From NCBI GenBank assembly GCA_050951465.1, contig JBMNJC010000028.1, positions 107,763 to 171,762 on the forward strand: a DNA stretch of 64,000 nt, written 5' to 3'. The translations under genes and the position numbers were made by a program. This document shows positions 7,644-15,534 of this stretch, piece after piece. Each line of letters opens with the position of its first letter. Position 1 is the stretch's first letter. The notes under the pieces are model-generated. The model was not told where the DNA came from. It made no database searches and saw only the letters and a list, made by a program, of their open reading frames with translations. This DNA is from JAAZHD01 sp012510895. Lineage in GTDB: Bacteria > Bacillota > Clostridia > Caldicoprobacterales > DTU083.

Positions 7644-8864
7644 TTACAGGTTAAAAGCTTTCATTATGGCCTCTACAGCCGATTTTTCTTCCTGTCTGTC
7701 AATTACCATTGAAACTTTGGTTTCGGAAGTGGTAATAAGCTTAATAGAAATATTTTGACTGGCCAGTGCCTGGAAAATACGTGCTGCAATTCCGGATTGC
7801 CGTTCCATGCCCAAACCTTCCACGGCTACCTGTGTAATAGCTTCATAAACCTGAGTTTGAATATCCGGATATCGGTTTTCAAAATTTTTCACCAGTTTAA
7901 CTGCTGTTTCCAGGCTTGCCGCAGGCAGGGTAAAGGATAGATTGATCTTCTCCTGTATCGGTGCAGTCTGACTGATCATGTCAATAATTATTCCCTTTTC
8001 CGACAGGGAATGAAAAAGCTCAGAAAGTATATCCGGTTTATTGGGAAGATAATTGACGGAGATCATTCCTTGTTCATTATCCGTGTAGATATTGGTAACA
8101 GCGCTTTGAGCAAGCAGTGCGTCAGCCATAGTGTACAGACCGTTCTTTTTTCCAGCCATAAACTTAACTGCAGTCAATGCACCCAGGGCAAAGATTCTCC
8201 TGGACTGGGCAATGTGGGTTATTTCAAGTATTTCATCCTGACCTGCAAAATGAACAGTGTGTTCTCCGGCAATAGTGCCTCCTCTGATGGCATGGATGCC
8301 GATTTCATTTTTTGAACGCCTGTCCGTTTTTGAGTGTCTGCCATAAGTATAATGCTTGGAATTCAGGAACACCTCATTGACAGCGTCTGCCAGGGCTAAT
8401 GCGGTGCCGCTTGGGGCATCGATTTTTTGATTATGATGCTTTTCGATTATCTCTATGTCAAAGTTATCGCCAAATACGGATGCGGCTTTCTGTATTAACT
8501 CATACATCAGATTAATGCCTATCGACATATTGGCTGCTCTGAATATTGCAGTTTTTTCCGATTGTTTTTCAATTGCTTCTAGATCCTCAGGAGAATACCC
8601 GGTGGTAGCAATGACTAAAGGGACAGATGTCTTCCGAACATATTCAAGTAAGGAGGGCAGTGCATTTGGAATGGAAAAATCCAATAAGACATCTGCCCTC
8701 TCTTTAACACGAGAAAGATCATCATATACCGGAAATGAATTATTGAGAGATTCAGGAAATCGGTCTACACCTGCCACAATTTCTATATCCTTATCTTCTT
8801 CTACAGCGGATACTACCGCCCGTCCCATCTTGCCATTACAGCCATGCAGAATCAATTTTATCAT
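7644..8864 (-). CDS. dapB: 4-hydroxy-tetrahydrodipicolinate reductase fused to tandem ACT domains
   Basis: 406 aa, against about 250-270 for ordinary DapB. Residues 1-260 are DapB: nucleotide-binding GCNGKMG (8-14), catalytic segment EKHHNQKIDAPSGTA (141-155) with His143/144 and Lys147, then IRGGTIAGEHTVHF. Residues about 265-406 are a pair of ACT domains like the regulatory tail of aspartokinase: one starts ISVNYLPNKPDIL, the second is VAVEGLGMERQSGIAARIF. DapB makes tetrahydrodipicolinate on the way to diaminopimelate and lysine. The ACT pair suggests direct feedback binding of an amino acid, an unusual place for it; this is inference. It is the last gene of the L-box operon. Confidence 0.92.
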   Translation of the reverse strand: MIKLILHGCNGKMGRAVVSAVEEDKDIEIVAGVDRFPESLNNSFPVYDDLSRVKERADVLLDFSIPNALPSLLEYVRKTSVPLVIATTGYSPEDLEAIEKQSEKTAIFRAANMSIGINLMYELIQKAASVFGDNFDIEIIEKHHNQKIDAPSGTALALADAVNEVFLNSKHYTYGRHSKTDRRSKNEIGIHAIRGGTIAGEHTVHFAGQDEILEITHIAQSRRIFALGALTAVKFMAGKKNGLYTMADALLAQSAVTNIYTDNEQGMISVNYLPNKPDILSELFHSLSEKGIIIDMISQTAPIQEKINLSFTLPAASLETAVKLVKNFENRYPDIQTQVYEAITQVAVEGLGMERQSGIAARIFQALASQNISIKLITTSETKVSMVIDRQEEKSAVEAIMKAFNL

Positions 8865-8915
8865 TAGTGAGATTCACTCCAATCTAATAGTCAGCTTAAT
8901 TACCAGCTTATGTTA

Positions 8916-9797
8916 TTATATCAGGCCGTAGTCTTTCATGGCTTGTTTCAGGAGATCAAGATTTTTATCTTCCATTTCATACAATGGCAGACGCAGAGGA
9001 CCCATATCAAAACCCATCAAATTCATGGCTGTTTTAACCGGAATGGGGTTTACTTCACAAAAGAGCGCTTTTATCAAAGGCATTAGTTTTAACTGCAGCT
9101 TCAAGCTTGTTTCCAGGTCGCCTTCCAGAAATGATGCTACCATATCATGGGTATCTTTGGGAGCGATATTGGCAACTACAGATATAACACCCTTTCCGCC
9201 TGCAGCAAGCAGGGGTACAACCATATCATCATTTCCGGAATATATATCTACTTTATCTCCACAGGTGCGGAACATTTCCATAACCTGAACAATATCACCA
9301 CTAGACTCTTTGATGGCACGAATATTTTTAATCTTTGCCAGTTCCTGAAGGGCACCAGGAGTGATATTATATCCGGTGCGGCTGGGCACATTATATATGA
9401 TAATCGGAATATTTACCCTATCAGAAATTGCCTGATAATGAGCAATTAAACCTTTTGAATTGGTTTTGTTGTAATAAGGATTTACGATTAACAGCGCATC
9501 TGCACCCAAATCCTCTGCCTCGACAGATGCCCGGATTACTTCAGATGTACAATTTCCGCCGACACCTGCCACCACAGGCAGACGGCCTGATGCCTTTTCA
9601 ACTGTAAAGCGAATTACATCTCTTTTTTCCTCTTTTGTCATTGTAGGAGGTTCGCCGGTTGTACCGCATGCCAATAGAGCATCAGTTCCCTGGCTTATTT
9701 GAAAATCAATGGATTTGTCAAGAGCATCAAAGTTGACACCACCGTTTTCAGTAAAAGGTGTTACCAAAGCAACACAAGAGCCTACAAATATACTCAT
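8916..9797 (-). CDS. dapA: 4-hydroxy-tetrahydrodipicolinate synthase
   Basis: The 293-aa length is standard. The Schiff-base lysine is K163 in IRAIKESSG. Y135 in IIIYNVPSRTG and the T46/T47 pair in CGTTGEPPT complete the catalytic proton relay. DapA condenses pyruvate with aspartate semialdehyde. It sits 8 bp after asd and about 50 bp before dapB in one minus-strand operon, matching the order of pathway steps. Confidence 0.97.
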   Translation of the reverse strand: MSIFVGSCVALVTPFTENGGVNFDALDKSIDFQISQGTDALLACGTTGEPPTMTKEEKRDVIRFTVEKASGRLPVVAGVGGNCTSEVIRASVEAEDLGADALLIVNPYYNKTNSKGLIAHYQAISDRVNIPIIIYNVPSRTGYNITPGALQELAKIKNIRAIKESSGDIVQVMEMFRTCGDKVDIYSGNDDMVVPLLAAGGKGVISVVANIAPKDTHDMVASFLEGDLETSLKLQLKLMPLIKALFCEVNPIPVKTAMNLMGFDMGPLRLPLYEMEDKNLDLLKQAMKDYGLI

Positions 9798-9804
9798 GTG
9801 ACAA

Positions 9805-10809
9805 TTACCTTCCTTCCCAAAGTGATATTAATTTCTCTGCAATCTGAACTGTATTGGTAGCAGCGCCTTTTCGAATATTGTCGGCCACTACCCATAGGTT
9901 CACACCATTTTCTACACTTTCATCTCTGCGTATTCTGCCAACGAATACATCGTCTTTGTCTTCTGCATCTATAGCCATGGGATAACGGTTATTGTCCGTA
10001 TCATCTACTACTATTAGACCGGGAGATTTTGCTAACACATTTTTAAGTTCTTCAAGTTCAAAACTCTTTTTTAACTCCACATTTATGGACTCGCTGTGGC
10101 CATGGAAAACGGGTACTCGTACTGTAGTAGCTGTTATCTTCAGAGAAGAGTCTCCCAAAATTTTCTTGGTTTCCTCAATCATTTTCATTTCTTCTTTCGT
10201 ATATCCATTTTCAAGAAAGACATCAATATGAGGTATGACATTGCCGAAAATCGGATAAGGAAATTTCTGAGGATTCTCTCCACGGATCCCTCTTTCCAAA
10301 TCCATGTAACCGTCTAAACCTGCACCTGAAACAGCCTGGTAGGTTGAGTAAACAATACGTTTAATCCCATAATGATCATATAGAGGTTTCAAGGCAACCA
10401 CCGCCTGAATAGTTGAACAGTTGGGATTAGCGATAATGCCTTTGTGCTTCATAATATCCTGAGGGTTTACCTCCGGTACCACCAGAGGAACATCCGGTTC
10501 CATTCTCCAGGCGCTGCTGTTATCAATAACAACAATGCCTTTGGCCGCTGCAATAGGCGCATATTTTTTACTAACACTTGCACCGGCAGAAAAGAGAGCA
10601 ATATGAATATTTTTTCCGTCAAAGCAGGTTTCATTTAGCTCTTCAACTGTATAATCCTTTCCCATAAAGGGAACAACTTTACCGGCTGAGCGTGCTGATG
10701 CAAAAAGATAATATTTATCAACCGGAAGCTGTCTTTCCTCCAAAACTTGTAAAAATTTTCGTCCAACCATTCCGGTGGCTCCTACGATTGCGATATTATA
10801 CTTTTTCAA
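9805..10809 (-). CDS. asd: Aspartate-semialdehyde dehydrogenase
   Basis: 334 aa, typical length. The NADP-binding motif GATGMVG is at residues 10-16, and the active-site cysteine is C131 in NPNCSTIQ. The substrate-binding segment is SGAGLDGYMDLERG. It reduces aspartyl phosphate to aspartate semialdehyde, which DapA then uses. It is the first gene after the lysine riboswitch and probably sets expression of the whole asd-dapA-dapB unit. No aspartokinase gene is visible in the window. Confidence 0.97.
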   Translation of the reverse strand: MKKYNIAIVGATGMVGRKFLQVLEERQLPVDKYYLFASARSAGKVVPFMGKDYTVEELNETCFDGKNIHIALFSAGASVSKKYAPIAAAKGIVVIDNSSAWRMEPDVPLVVPEVNPQDIMKHKGIIANPNCSTIQAVVALKPLYDHYGIKRIVYSTYQAVSGAGLDGYMDLERGIRGENPQKFPYPIFGNVIPHIDVFLENGYTKEEMKMIEETKKILGDSSLKITATTVRVPVFHGHSESINVELKKSFELEELKNVLAKSPGLIVVDDTDNNRYPMAIDAEDKDDVFVGRIRRDESVENGVNLWVVADNIRKGAATNTVQIAEKLISLWEGR

Positions 10810-10908
10810 TACTCTTCCTCCTGTTCTGTGTGTTGCTCTCTTATTATAAGATATGCAAAAGATGGATTTAAATGTTTCTTAACTTTATTGCATTAGCAAA
10901 TTTACACT

Positions 10909-10935
10909 AAAAAACGGCTGATTTTTTACCAGCCG
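10909..10935 (-). terminator. L-box terminator upstream of asd
   Basis: On the minus strand CGGCTG and CAGCCG (plus-strand 10930-10935 and 10915-10920) close a hairpin followed by TTTTTT. The 5' shoulder ACGAAGGC (plus-strand 10935-10942) is complementary to GCCTTCGT next to the riboswitch P1 3' strand (plus-strand 11041-11048), which is the expected antiterminator pairing. Confidence 0.88.
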
Positions 10936-11045
10936 CCTTCGTTATCTATGGATAGGCATTATAATTTGATTCGTGAGTACATTACCTTCAGCATTTGTTT
11001 TGGAAGATGCAAGAAAAGCAATGGTACTTGTATCCATTTCACGAA

Positions 11046-11221
11046 GGCAGTTAGCGCTCCATCAATTGCTTGATGACAGTTAAGAAGCTATTTACCCCTT
11101 AACCAGAAAATTACAAGAAGGGTTGTAATTTTCTTCGGCGGCATTTCCTTTCGTCCATCGTCATTGAAACCTCTTCTTTCTCAGATGGATTACTCTTAAA
11201 TGTCGCAACCTCTAATCTACC
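11046..11221 (-). promoter_or_regulatory. Lysine riboswitch (L-box)
   Basis: Read on the minus strand, the region has the L-box core in order: TTAGAGGTTGCG, then AAGAGTAATCC, GAGAAAGA, GACGAAAGG, GCCGCCGAAG and TGGAGCGCTAAC. These match the known Bacillus lysC leader core at each block. P1 is GGTAGATTAG (plus-strand 11212-11221) pairing with CTAACTGCC (11046-11054), with one bulge. Lysine binding should stabilise P1 and release the terminator at 10909-10935, switching off asd-dapA-dapB. Confidence 0.95.
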
Positions 11222-11247
11222 ATCATAATATATGCAACTTTTTTACA

Positions 11248-11276
11248 ATCATATCATCAGACATTAAGAATGTCAA
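11248..11276 (-). promoter_or_regulatory. Promoter of the asd-dapA-dapB operon
   Basis: On the minus strand a perfect TTGACA (plus-strand 11271-11276) is followed after exactly 17 bp by TATGAT (11248-11253). Transcription would start about 20 bp before the L-box P1. Confidence 0.85.
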
Positions 11277-11373
11277 TTCTATTTCAATCATTCGTTGAAT
11301 TTTCCGGTAAATAATGATACTATAAAATAAATTTACCAGCATAAGTTATAAAGGCAGAGGAGAGCATTTTTAC

Positions 11374-12525
11374 ATGAATATAGATCAGGATATAAAGCAG
11401 CTTCAAGAAAATATAATTTCTCACCGAAGATGGCTTCATCGTTATCCCCAGGTCGGTTATCAGGAGGAAAAGGCCAGAGACTATATTCTTGACTTTTTTA
11501 ACACCATAAACTTTGATGAAGTTAAAGTTATGGCAAAAACAGGTATTAAGGCTGTTATATATGGGAAAAACCCGGATAAAACTCTTGCATTCAGGGCAGA
11601 TATGGATGCACTGGAAGTAATTGAAGATACCGGGCTGGAATTTGCTTCCCAATATCATGGATATATGCATGCATGCGGTCATGACGGACATATGGCAATT
11701 TTATTGGGTTTTGCTCAATGGCTGTCGGAAAACAAAGCGGAGTTGCCCTGTAATGCAGTACTGCTTTTTCAGCCTGCTGAGGAAGGCATAGGTGGAGCAC
11801 TTCCCATGATCCAGGAAGGTGCGCTGGACAACCCTAAAGTTGATGCGATTTTCGGTTATCATATTATGCCGGAAATACCACAAGGCAGGGTGGGGATCAA
11901 AGATGGTCCTTTTATGGCTTCCACCAGCAGAATTACTATTGACTTGTACGGAATAGGTGCCCATGGTGCTATGCCCCATAAAGGCGTAGATACGGTTCTG
12001 GCAGCAGCACATTTTATAACGCAGGCACAGTCAGTTTTAACGCGCCGAGTAGATCCCCTGCAGCCTGGGGTAATTACATTTGGGAAACTGACTGCAGGGG
12101 ATGTGGCAAATGTAATAGCATCCCATGCCCAGATTAAAGGCACAATTAGAGCATTCGATGAGGGAGTTTCTGTTGAAATAGAAAAGCATTTAATTAATCT
12201 GCTAAAGGGCATGGAAACTAGCCATGGTATTAGGTGGGAATTTAGAAAAGATGAATACTATCCGGCTGTTGTAAACCATCCGGAACTGACAAACAGACTG
12301 CGATCAGTTATTCCCGAGCAGATGCAGTTTGAAGCAGGTCTAATGATGATAGCTGAAGATTTTGCATTTTATCAGCAGAGAGTTCCTGGTGTATTTCTTT
12401 ACTTAGGCAGCAGAAATGAGGAAAAGGGGTATACTTATCCGTTGCATTCAAATAAATTTCAGTTTGATGAGGCAATCCTCCTGACCGGAGTACAGCTATA
12501 TAAAGATATTTTATTTCATATTTAA
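11374..12525 (+). CDS. M20 family metallo-amidohydrolase
   Basis: A 383-aa M20D-type hydrolase. Metal-ligand motifs are FRADMDALEV (73-82), HACGHDGH (99-106) and QPAEEG (133-138). Relatives hydrolyse N-acyl amino acids, hippurate, or N-acetyl-diaminopimelate. The gene is divergent from the L-box dap operon, so N-acetyl-diaminopimelate deacetylase activity is conceivable, but the sequence does not fix the substrate and no tetrahydrodipicolinate N-acetyltransferase is seen nearby. The ribosome site is GGCAGAGGAGAG, spaced well to ATG 11374. Confidence 0.85.
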   Translation: MNIDQDIKQLQENIISHRRWLHRYPQVGYQEEKARDYILDFFNTINFDEVKVMAKTGIKAVIYGKNPDKTLAFRADMDALEVIEDTGLEFASQYHGYMHACGHDGHMAILLGFAQWLSENKAELPCNAVLLFQPAEEGIGGALPMIQEGALDNPKVDAIFGYHIMPEIPQGRVGIKDGPFMASTSRITIDLYGIGAHGAMPHKGVDTVLAAAHFITQAQSVLTRRVDPLQPGVITFGKLTAGDVANVIASHAQIKGTIRAFDEGVSVEIEKHLINLLKGMETSHGIRWEFRKDEYYPAVVNHPELTNRLRSVIPEQMQFEAGLMMIAEDFAFYQQRVPGVFLYLGSRNEEKGYTYPLHSNKFQFDEAILLTGVQLYKDILFHI

Positions 12526-12567
12526 CATATTCGGGCTGAAGCCTGAATAAGAGAAAGGGTTGTTGAA

Positions 12568-13389
12568 ATGGCTGGCTTTTTTCATCGAATGTATTACGGT
12601 GATCCACGAAAACCGGATTTAAAAAAAGAAGATGTTAAAGGAAGCAGTCGCTTTAAATTGTTTTTCACGGTGCTATCTGTCCGATTTTGGCAACTGATAC
12701 AATTAAACTTATTATATGCCGTTTTCTGGCTTCCAAGTTATATCTGGCTATATATACAGGGGCTTCTTATGCAGCAAACTAATCAGCCGGTTACTTTAGA
12801 GTTTTTTATACTGATGATTCCCTGCCTGATGTTAGCAGGGCCCGCAACTGCAGGAGTTACCTATGTAATACGAAATTGGGCCAGGGATGACCATGCCTGG
12901 GTATGGAGCGATTTTAAAGACGCGTTTAAGGAAAACTGGAAACAAAGCATTCTGATGATGCTGATCAATGGAATAGCCCTGCTTTTATTCAGTGTAAATG
13001 TAAGGTTTTATGGCTCAATTGTTTCTGAAGGTTTCTTTTATCTGCTTCTGTATTATTTTATGTTTATTCTGGCTATTATATTTGTCATGATGAATATGTT
13101 TGTCTTTCCCATGATAGTGACTTATCGATTGAAACTAAGGCAGATTCTGCGCAACGCTTTTATACTGACTATGGTGAAGCTTCCCTTAACATTTGTTGTT
13201 TTTGCTTTGGCAGGGTTTCTGATGTATTTAAGTCTTGTGTATTTGCTTTCCATACCTTTCTTTTTAGTAGGACTAACTTTTCCGGCTTTCATAGTCATTT
13301 CATATGTGAACTGGATACTTGACAAATATATAAACATTCATCTTGATGAGGAAAAAGAAGAAACAGAGGGAGAAGAAACGGAGAGCTAA
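12568..13389 (+). CDS. DUF624 (YesL-like) membrane protein
   Basis: 273 aa with about five to six hydrophobic segments. A conserved N-terminus (MAGFFHRMYYGD..KP.L) precedes the first transmembrane helix, the signature of the YesL/DUF624 family. Family members often sit beside sugar ABC transporters, but no such genes are adjacent here. The C-terminal tail is highly acidic (EEEKEETEGEETES-like). The stop codon overlaps the next frame, so it is probably co-transcribed with the methyltransferase. Role unknown. Confidence 0.85.
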   Translation: MAGFFHRMYYGDPRKPDLKKEDVKGSSRFKLFFTVLSVRFWQLIQLNLLYAVFWLPSYIWLYIQGLLMQQTNQPVTLEFFILMIPCLMLAGPATAGVTYVIRNWARDDHAWVWSDFKDAFKENWKQSILMMLINGIALLLFSVNVRFYGSIVSEGFFYLLLYYFMFILAIIFVMMNMFVFPMIVTYRLKLRQILRNAFILTMVKLPLTFVVFALAGFLMYLSLVYLLSIPFFLVGLTFPAFIVISYVNWILDKYINIHLDEEKEETEGEETES

Positions 13390-13415
13390 TGAATGTTTGT
13401 TTAAGGGAGAACTCC

Positions 13416-14159
13416 ATGTTTCAGGACTTTGCTTATTTGTATGACAGATTAATGAGTAATGTGAATTATAATAAGTGGGCCAATCATATAGAAGCTATAT
13501 TTCATAAGCATGGAAAAAAACCAAAGACGATGCTTGATTTAGCCTGCGGCACAGGAGGAGTAACAAGTATTATGGCGTCCAGGGGTTATCAGGTAATAGG
13601 TGTTGATATCTCAGAAGATATGCTTTTTGTGGCTAAGGAAAAAGCAAGAAAACTGGGGCTGCATATCCCCTATATTTGCCAGGATATGTCTGAACTGACC
13701 CTTCATAGGCCGGTGGATGCCATATTATGTATGAATGAAGGCTTTAACTACATTTTGAATGAGAAGAAACTTAAGCAAACATTTTTACGCCTGCGTCATT
13801 ACCTTAATCCTGATGGGATTATAGTTTTTGATATTGCTTCTCAATTTAAACTGTCCTCCGTTTTAGGAAACAATACCATGGCGGTTAACGATGAAGATGT
13901 CAGTATGATTTGGTTTAATAATTTTGATGAAGAAAAGCAAATACTGGAATTGAGGCTTACTTTTTTTGAAAGGCTGGAAGATGAGGAGAACTCACTTTAT
14001 CAAAGATACGATGAAACTCATTTCCAACGGGCATGGACAATAGAGGAATTAACAGCATTATTGATTGAGAGTGGGTTTTCCCATGTGAATACCTATGGAG
14101 CTGACAGTTTAGAAACGCCTTCCAGGCGCAGTCATCGAATATATTTTTCAGCTATGTAA
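13416..14159 (+). CDS. Class I SAM-dependent methyltransferase
   Basis: 247 aa from the preferred start. SAM motif I is LDLACGTGG (40-48), followed by VIGVDIS (motif II) and a post-motif with ICMNEGFNYI. The N-terminus FAYLYDRLM is typical of the YqeM/YxjB-like group. I chose ATG 13416 because AAGGGAG (13403-13409) is spaced 6 nt from it; the ATG at 13389, overlapping the previous stop codon, lacks a site and would add nine unconserved residues. Substrate unknown. Confidence 0.85.
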   Translation: MFQDFAYLYDRLMSNVNYNKWANHIEAIFHKHGKKPKTMLDLACGTGGVTSIMASRGYQVIGVDISEDMLFVAKEKARKLGLHIPYICQDMSELTLHRPVDAILCMNEGFNYILNEKKLKQTFLRLRHYLNPDGIIVFDIASQFKLSSVLGNNTMAVNDEDVSMIWFNNFDEEKQILELRLTFFERLEDEENSLYQRYDETHFQRAWTIEELTALLIESGFSHVNTYGADSLETPSRRSHRIYFSAM

Positions 14160-14246
14160 AACTGGTTTTTGATTTTTTGCATGAAGCCCTATGTGTAAGT
14201 TTATAATAAATATATGACCGGTTCAGCAGCCGGTGCAAATATTAAA

Positions 14247-14275
14247 TTGACATCGATAGTTCGATGTGGTACAAT
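14247..14275 (+). promoter_or_regulatory. Promoter of cold-shock gene
   Basis: TTGACA (14247-14252), 17-bp spacer, TACAAT (14270-14275): a near-consensus vegetative promoter about 35 bp upstream of the cold-shock start. Confidence 0.85.
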
Positions 14276-14309
14276 CAGTGCGAATTATTTTTTTAGGAGG
14301 ATTGTTCTC

Positions 14310-14510
14310 GTGGAAAGAGGAAAAGTAAAGTGGTTTAATGCTACAAAGGGCTTCGGCTTCATTGAAAGAGATGACGGCAGTGACATTTTTGTTCACTATA
14401 CCGCAATTGTCGCTGAAGGTTTCCGAACATTGACTGAAGGACAGGAAGTAAGCTTTGATGTCGTTGAGGGCGAGAAAGGTTTGCAAGCTTCCAATGTTCA
14501 ATTGGTTTAA
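14310..14510 (+). CDS. Cold-shock domain protein (CspA family)
   Basis: 66 aa, a single cold-shock domain. RNA-binding motifs are KGFGFIE (RNP1) and DIFVHYTAI (RNP2, with Tyr replacing the usual second Phe/His position). The start is GTG 14310, 9 nt after a perfect AGGAGG at 14295-14300; upstream codons in the same frame are the untranslated leader. It acts as a single-strand RNA/DNA chaperone. It has its own strong promoter and terminator. Confidence 0.95.
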   Translation: MERGKVKWFNATKGFGFIERDDGSDIFVHYTAIVAEGFRTLTEGQEVSFDVVEGEKGLQASNVQLV

Positions 14511-14532
14511 ATAGATAAGTTTGAGCCAAACC

Positions 14533-14560
14533 TACCCCGGTGAATTTCACCGGGGTATTT
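14533..14560 (+). terminator. Terminator after cold-shock gene
   Basis: A 12-bp perfect stem, TACCCCGGTGAA (14533-14544) with TTCACCGGGGTA (14546-14557), and a short ATTT tail. Confidence 0.8.
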
Positions 14561-14584
14561 CAATATATCTGGAGGTATGGATTT

Positions 14585-15466
14585 ATGATGGATTATGTGG
14601 TCAGAGCAATAGCAGGTAAGAGAAGTGTACGGGCTTTTGCTGCAAATACTACAAATCTTGTTTCCAAGGCGGCAGAGATTCACAACATGTATCCTGTGGC
14701 TGCCGCTGCCCTGGGGCGCGTGTTGACTGTTGCCGGAATGATGGCCACGGACATGAAATCAATCGACAATGTGCTTTCTATCATTGTTAAAGGTGATGGG
14801 CCGCTGGGGAACATTGTATGTGTTGCCAGGCAGGATGGAGCTCTAAAGGGGTATGTCAATAATCCCCAATTAGACCTGCCTTTAAATCACAAAGGAAAGC
14901 TGGATGTAGGGAAGGCAGTAGGAAGAACAGGAACATTAACCGTAATAAAAGATTTAGGGCTTAAGGAGCCGTATGTAGGACAGGTAAATTTGGTGACCGG
15001 TGAAATAGGGGATGATATGGCCAATTATTATTGGATTTCTGAGCAGCAGCCATCTGTTGTAGCCTTGGGTGTTCTGGTTAACCCTGATCTGTCTGTACGG
15101 GCATCAGGGGGGTATATTATTCAACCGCTTCCTGAAGCAGATGAAGAAATCATCGGCAGTATAGAGAAAAAGATTAAAGAAATGCCCAGCGTATCAAGTT
15201 TAATTGAACAAGGGCACTCGCCTGAGGGAATATTGGAAATTCTGCTGGGCAATTTTGATCTGAAAATACTGGGAAGAACTCCCCTTAGTTTCCATTGTGA
15301 TTGCAACCGTGAAAGACTGGAACAGGTGGTTATCAGCCTTGGAAAAGAAGAACTGACAAATATTATGGAAACAGATGGTCAGGCAGAATTGATATGTCAC
15401 TATTGCAATACGAAATATTACTTTAGCAGAGAAGAACTGGCGAGCTTAATTGAGAAGGCTGAGTAA
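14585..15466 (+). CDS. hslO: Hsp33 redox-regulated chaperone
   Basis: 293 aa from ATG 14585, which lies 8 nt after GGAGGT (14571-14576); an alternative ATG is next to it at 14588. The N-terminus DYVVRAIAG.RSVRAFAA and the C-terminal zinc-binding redox switch CDC...CHYC are diagnostic of Hsp33. The cytoplasmic protein unfolds into an active holdase when its four cysteines are oxidised. It is placed just after the cold-shock gene but behind that gene's terminator. Confidence 0.96.
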   Translation: MMDYVVRAIAGKRSVRAFAANTTNLVSKAAEIHNMYPVAAAALGRVLTVAGMMATDMKSIDNVLSIIVKGDGPLGNIVCVARQDGALKGYVNNPQLDLPLNHKGKLDVGKAVGRTGTLTVIKDLGLKEPYVGQVNLVTGEIGDDMANYYWISEQQPSVVALGVLVNPDLSVRASGGYIIQPLPEADEEIIGSIEKKIKEMPSVSSLIEQGHSPEGILEILLGNFDLKILGRTPLSFHCDCNRERLEQVVISLGKEELTNIMETDGQAELICHYCNTKYYFSREELASLIEKAE

Positions 15467-15468
15467 TA

Positions 15469-15498
15469 TTGAAGCATATAGTTATGGTATGATATAAT
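15469..15498 (+). promoter_or_regulatory. Promoter of TPR protein gene
   Basis: TTGAAG (15469-15474), 18-bp spacer and a perfect TATAAT (15493-15498). Confidence 0.6.
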
Positions 15499-15534
15499 GA
15501 ATTTTATTAGGACCAATCTATCCTGGAGGAAAGT

